A stretch of DNA of 64,000 nt, from assembly GCF_900177515.1 (NCBI RefSeq), contig NZ_FXAK01000008.1, positions 173,501 to 237,500 on the forward strand. Direction: 5' to 3'. Origin of the DNA: Azospirillum oryzae (GTDB lineage Bacteria; Pseudomonadota; Alphaproteobacteria; Azospirillales; Azospirillaceae). Below, in pieces: positions 61,064-64,000 of this stretch. The translations under genes were made by a program, and so were the position numbers. The notes beneath the pieces are model-generated. The model made no database searches. It had not been told where the DNA came from and saw only the letters and a program-made list of their open reading frames with translations. The number at the start of each line of letters is the position of its first letter. Positions within the stretch are counted from its first letter, which is position 1.

Positions 61064-62461
61064 ATGAGCGTCCAACTCGCCCTCACCTCCGCCCTGTCCG
61101 GCCTGCGCACGACGCAGCAGCAGGCGGCGATGGTGTCCCACAACCTCGCCAACGCCACCACCGCCGGCTATGTGCGGCGCGACCTCGACCTGACCGCTGT
61201 CAGCACCGCAGGCCGCGGCGCCGGGGTGCGTGTGGACGCCGTCGCCCGCAAGGTGGACGAGCTGCTGATCCGCGATGCCCGGTTCGAGACCAGCCGCTAC
61301 AGCGGGCAGGAGGCGCGAGCCTCCGCGCTGGCCGACTATGCGCTGGTGCTGGGGCAGCCGCAGGACGAGAAATCGGTCTCCACCCAGCTGTCGAAGCTGC
61401 AGCAGGCCTTCGCCCGCCTGCACGACATGCCCAACGACGACGCGGCCCGCAACGCCGTGGTGTCGCAGGCGGCGGCGCTGGCCGGCGGGCTGAACCGTGC
61501 CGCCGAGGCGGCGCAGACGGTGCAGGAGGATGCCAGGGGCCGGCTGCAGACCTCCGTCGACGCGGTCAACACCTCGCTCCAGCGCATCAGCGAGCTGAAC
61601 GGCAGGGTCGCGACGCTGGAGACGCGCGGCGGCGATGCCGGCGACCTGCGCGACGAGCGCGACCGCCTGCTCGATCAGGTCTCGCAGGAGATCGGCATCC
61701 GCACCTACAGCCGCGAGGATGGGCAGGTCGTGGTGATGACCCGCAACGGCCAGACCCTGCTCGACCACCCGCTGGCGCCCGGCGAGCAGCCGCTGACGCT
61801 GCTGGGCGACGAGGTGATGGCGAACGGCGTCGCCCTGTCGGCCAAGCCGGACAGCGAGATCCAGAGCGGCCGCATCATGGGCTATGTCCAGACCATCAAG
61901 CAGGACATGCCGCGCGCGATGGCGCAGCTGGACGAGCTGGCGGCCGGCATCGTCCAGGCCTTCCAGGGGGCGGAGGCCGATCCGACCCAGCCCGGCCTGT
62001 TCACCGATGCCGGCGCCGCCTATGGCACCACCGCCGGTCTGGCCGCGCGCATCGCCGTCAACGACGTGGTGCGGACGGAAAGCTGGCGGATGCAGAGCGG
62101 CGTGCAGGCGGCGGCCCCGCTTCAGCCCGGCGACCAGACGCAGATCGACAAGTTCCTGACCGTCTTCACCGACACCCGCAGCTTCGCCGCCACCGACATG
62201 CCGGCCAACGCGACGCTCGGCGGTTACGCCACCGCCATAGTGTCGGCCCAGCAGGGCTACCGCACCGGCGCGGAGTCGGAGATGAACGCGCGCAAGATCA
62301 GCGCCGACACGCTGGAGACCGCCCGCATCAACCGCGACGGCGTCAACATCGACGACGAGATGCAGAAGCTGATGCTGATCGAGCAGAGCTATGGCGCCAG
62401 CGCCCAGGTGGTGCAGGTCGCCGGCCGCATGATCGACATCCTGTTGCAGATCAAGGGGTAA
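61064..62461 (+). CDS. flgK: Hook-filament junction protein FlgK
   Basis: Protein of 465 residues. N-terminal motif QLALTSALSGLRTTQQQAAM then VSHNLANATTAGYVRRDLDL; C-terminal motif GVNIDDEMQKLMLIEQSYGA then SAQVVQVAGRMIDILLQIKG. It is shorter than enteric FlgK but typical for alphaproteobacteria. It lies 25 bases after flgE and 4 bases before flgL. Confidence 0.94.
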   Translation: MSVQLALTSALSGLRTTQQQAAMVSHNLANATTAGYVRRDLDLTAVSTAGRGAGVRVDAVARKVDELLIRDARFETSRYSGQEARASALADYALVLGQPQDEKSVSTQLSKLQQAFARLHDMPNDDAARNAVVSQAAALAGGLNRAAEAAQTVQEDARGRLQTSVDAVNTSLQRISELNGRVATLETRGGDAGDLRDERDRLLDQVSQEIGIRTYSREDGQVVVMTRNGQTLLDHPLAPGEQPLTLLGDEVMANGVALSAKPDSEIQSGRIMGYVQTIKQDMPRAMAQLDELAAGIVQAFQGAEADPTQPGLFTDAGAAYGTTAGLAARIAVNDVVRTESWRMQSGVQAAAPLQPGDQTQIDKFLTVFTDTRSFAATDMPANATLGGYATAIVSAQQGYRTGAESEMNARKISADTLETARINRDGVNIDDEMQKLMLIEQSYGASAQVVQVAGRMIDILLQIKG

Positions 62462-62465
62462 GCCG

Positions 62466-63569
62466 ATGCTGTACAATGCCCTGTCCACGCTGGGGATGAG
62501 CCGGAAGCTGCAAAGCACCATGACCCGGCAGCAGATGGAGCTGACCCGCGCGAACGAGGAGGTGGCGACCGGCGTGCATTCGGATGTCGCCGCGACCATC
62601 GGCGCCGCCACCGGCCGCGACATCGCGCTGCGCAACCTGTTCGACCGCACCGACGAGTATGTGAAGACCACCGACCTGCTCGACGGGCGGATGAAGACGA
62701 TGGACAGCGCGATGACCAGCATCATCGCGTCGGGCACCGACCTGCTGGCCGCCGCCTCCACCGGATTGGGGCAGCAGTCGCCGACCGGCACCTCCCTGCA
62801 AATCCGCGCGCGCGGCGTGCTGGATCAGGTGGTCGGGCTGCTGAACGCCTCGTCCGGCAACAGCTATCTGTTCGCCGGCACGGCGCTGGACCAGCCGCCG
62901 ATGCGCAATGTCGACGGCGACAAGTCGGGCCTGCGCGCGCCGATGCAGATCGTCCAGGATGCCATCCAGTCCGCCACCGGCGGTATGGCGATGCCGACCA
63001 CTGCGGCGGAAACCACGGCGGTGATCGCCCGGCTGGACGAGCTGTTCGCCGTGCGCGACCCGGCGACGCCCGCCCCCGCCCCGCTGACCGACAGCTTCGA
63101 GGGCGGCCTCTACACCGGCACCACGGCGCAGCAGCCGGGCGGCGCCGCGGCGCCGCGCGTCAGCGGCCGGCCGGCGGAGTCCACCAGCATCGCCTATGGC
63201 GTGCAGGCCAACGATCCGATGATGCGGGAGATGCTGGAAGGCATCTACATGCTGGCGGCGGTCGACACGTCGAAGATGAACGTCGATGCCTACCCCGACT
63301 ACATCAAGACGGCGGTGGACAAGCTGTCCGGCGGCCTCGGCAAGCTGCGGGAGGCGACGGCGCAGCTCGGCATCCAGCGCGCCCAGGTGGCCGCGCTGGC
63401 CGAGCAGCACAAGACGCAGAAGGCGATCCTCAGCCTGCAGATCGACAATCTGGAAGGCGTCGATCCCTACGAGGCCAGCACGCGGATCTCCCAGCTGGAG
63501 GCGCAGATCGACGCCACCTCCAGCGCCACCGCGCGCATCGCCAAGCTGCACCTGACCAACTACCTCTAG
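62466..63569 (+). CDS. flgL: Hook-filament junction protein FlgL
   Basis: Protein of 367 residues with the flagellin-like N-terminus (LYNALSTLGMSRKLQSTMTR then QQMELTRANEEVATGVHSDV) and C-terminal helix (ASTRISQLEAQIDATSSATA then RIAKLHLTNYL). It joins the filament to FlgK. It follows flgK closely, in the order flgE-flgK-flgL-flgI. Confidence 0.94.
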   Translation: MLYNALSTLGMSRKLQSTMTRQQMELTRANEEVATGVHSDVAATIGAATGRDIALRNLFDRTDEYVKTTDLLDGRMKTMDSAMTSIIASGTDLLAAASTGLGQQSPTGTSLQIRARGVLDQVVGLLNASSGNSYLFAGTALDQPPMRNVDGDKSGLRAPMQIVQDAIQSATGGMAMPTTAAETTAVIARLDELFAVRDPATPAPAPLTDSFEGGLYTGTTAQQPGGAAAPRVSGRPAESTSIAYGVQANDPMMREMLEGIYMLAAVDTSKMNVDAYPDYIKTAVDKLSGGLGKLREATAQLGIQRAQVAALAEQHKTQKAILSLQIDNLEGVDPYEASTRISQLEAQIDATSSATARIAKLHLTNYL

Positions 63570-63580
63570 GCCGCATCCCC

Positions 63581-64000
63581 ATGAGCCCCGGCATCCAGCT
63601 CCCCGTTCCGCGCCGGCTCCGGCCCACTTTCCGCCGTACTGTCTTCAGCCGTGCCGCGGCGCTGGCCGGTGGGGTGCTGCTGGTGCTCGGCATGCTGTCG
63701 GTGGCACCCGTTCCGGCGGCGGCGCAGACGCGGGTGAAGGATCTGGTCACCTTCGACGGGGTCCGCCGCAACCAGCTGGTCGGCTATGGACTGGTGGTCG
63801 GGCTGAACGGCACCGGCGACCGGCTCATCAACACCCCCTTCACCGAACAGAGCCTGAAGGGGATGATGGAACGGCTGGGCATCAACACCCGTGGCGAGAC
63901 CCTGCGCACCCGCAACGCGGCAGCGGTGATGGTGACAGCCAGCCTGCCGCCCTTCCCGCGCCAGGGCACGACGGTCGACGTGACGGTGTCGGCGCTGGGC
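63581..64000 (+). CDS. flgI: Flagellar P-ring protein FlgI (truncated by window end)
   Basis: The first 140 residues are visible: a long signal peptide (AAALAGGVLLVLGMLSVAPV then PAAAQ) and the highly conserved FlgI start (TRVKDLVTFDGVRRNQLVGY, GLVVGLNGTGDRLINTPFTE, QSLKGMMERLGINTRGETLR, NAAAVMVTASLPPFPRQGTT). It forms the periplasmic P-ring. The ATG at 63581 is 11 bases after the flgL stop. The gene continues past the end of the window. Confidence 0.95.
   Translation, partial: MSPGIQLPVPRRLRPTFRRTVFSRAAALAGGVLLVLGMLSVAPVPAAAQTRVKDLVTFDGVRRNQLVGYGLVVGLNGTGDRLINTPFTEQSLKGMMERLGINTRGETLRTRNAAAVMVTASLPPFPRQGTTVDVTVSALG

Overview
The window is high-GC DNA whose gene content points to an alphaproteobacterium of the Rhodospirillales, most likely an Azospirillum-like organism. 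The signs are a RegBA-type redox pair next to a cyo quinol oxidase, FlbT/FlaF flagellin control genes, DUF1217, DUF6468 and MotE-like flagellar proteins, and TTAA-N7-TTAA (CtrA-box-like) promoters. This taxonomic call is an inference from content and style, not from a marker gene. I saw no rRNA, tRNA, CRISPR array or insertion sequence.

Layout. (1) 1-8.3 kb, mixed housekeeping and accessory genes: a C-terminal fragment, a GT87-like membrane glycosyltransferase, a hemerythrin-domain protein, a four-gene set (zinc dehydrogenase, small membrane protein, nitrilase-superfamily enzyme, winged-helix-like protein), a lipoprotein and an MHS-type transporter. (2) 8.4-15.3 kb, respiration: cyoABCD, a SURF1 protein and a RegB/RegA-like sensor-regulator pair, all co-directional. 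(3) 15.3-19.6 kb, anabolism on the minus strand: thiD, glmM, an Imm11/DUF1629-like gene and folP. (4) 19.6-20.5 kb: an AT-rich island with one degenerate receiver-domain gene. (5) 20.5 kb to the right end: a large flagellar locus, interrupted only by DUF454, a BCCT transporter and hflX.

Flagellar locus. Export apparatus and proximal rod: flhB-fliR-flhA, then a lytic transglycosylase, fliQ, fliE, flgC and flgB on the minus strand, divergent from fliI and an unknown gene. Filament module on the minus strand: an unknown 384-aa protein, DUF1217, FlaG-like, flbT, flaF, flagellin, and a CtrA/Rem-like regulator with a degenerate receiver. Switch and basal body: fliF-fliH-fliN-fliP-(FlhB C-domain-like)-fliG-unknown on the minus strand, divergent from fliL-fliM-DUF6468-motE-fliK-flgD on the plus strand. 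Rod and L-ring: flgF-flgG-flgA-flgH-(second FliL-like), minus strand. Motor and hook: a split AMIN/TPR gene, motA, motB, flgE, flgK, flgL and flgI, the last cut by the window end.

The main signals beyond ordinary annotation are as follows. A shared promoter architecture (TTTAAA-like box, 5-6 nt, TTTAAA-like box, about 10 nt, TANNNT-like hexamer) lies in front of eight transcription units of the locus. A degenerate CtrA/Rem-like regulator sits next to flagellin and is the obvious candidate to act on it, with CtrA itself the alternative. A family of long G/C-rich inverted repeats lies at operon boundaries, and one copy falls exactly where a periplasmic TPR gene is broken. Several unexplained genes are embedded in the flagellar operons.
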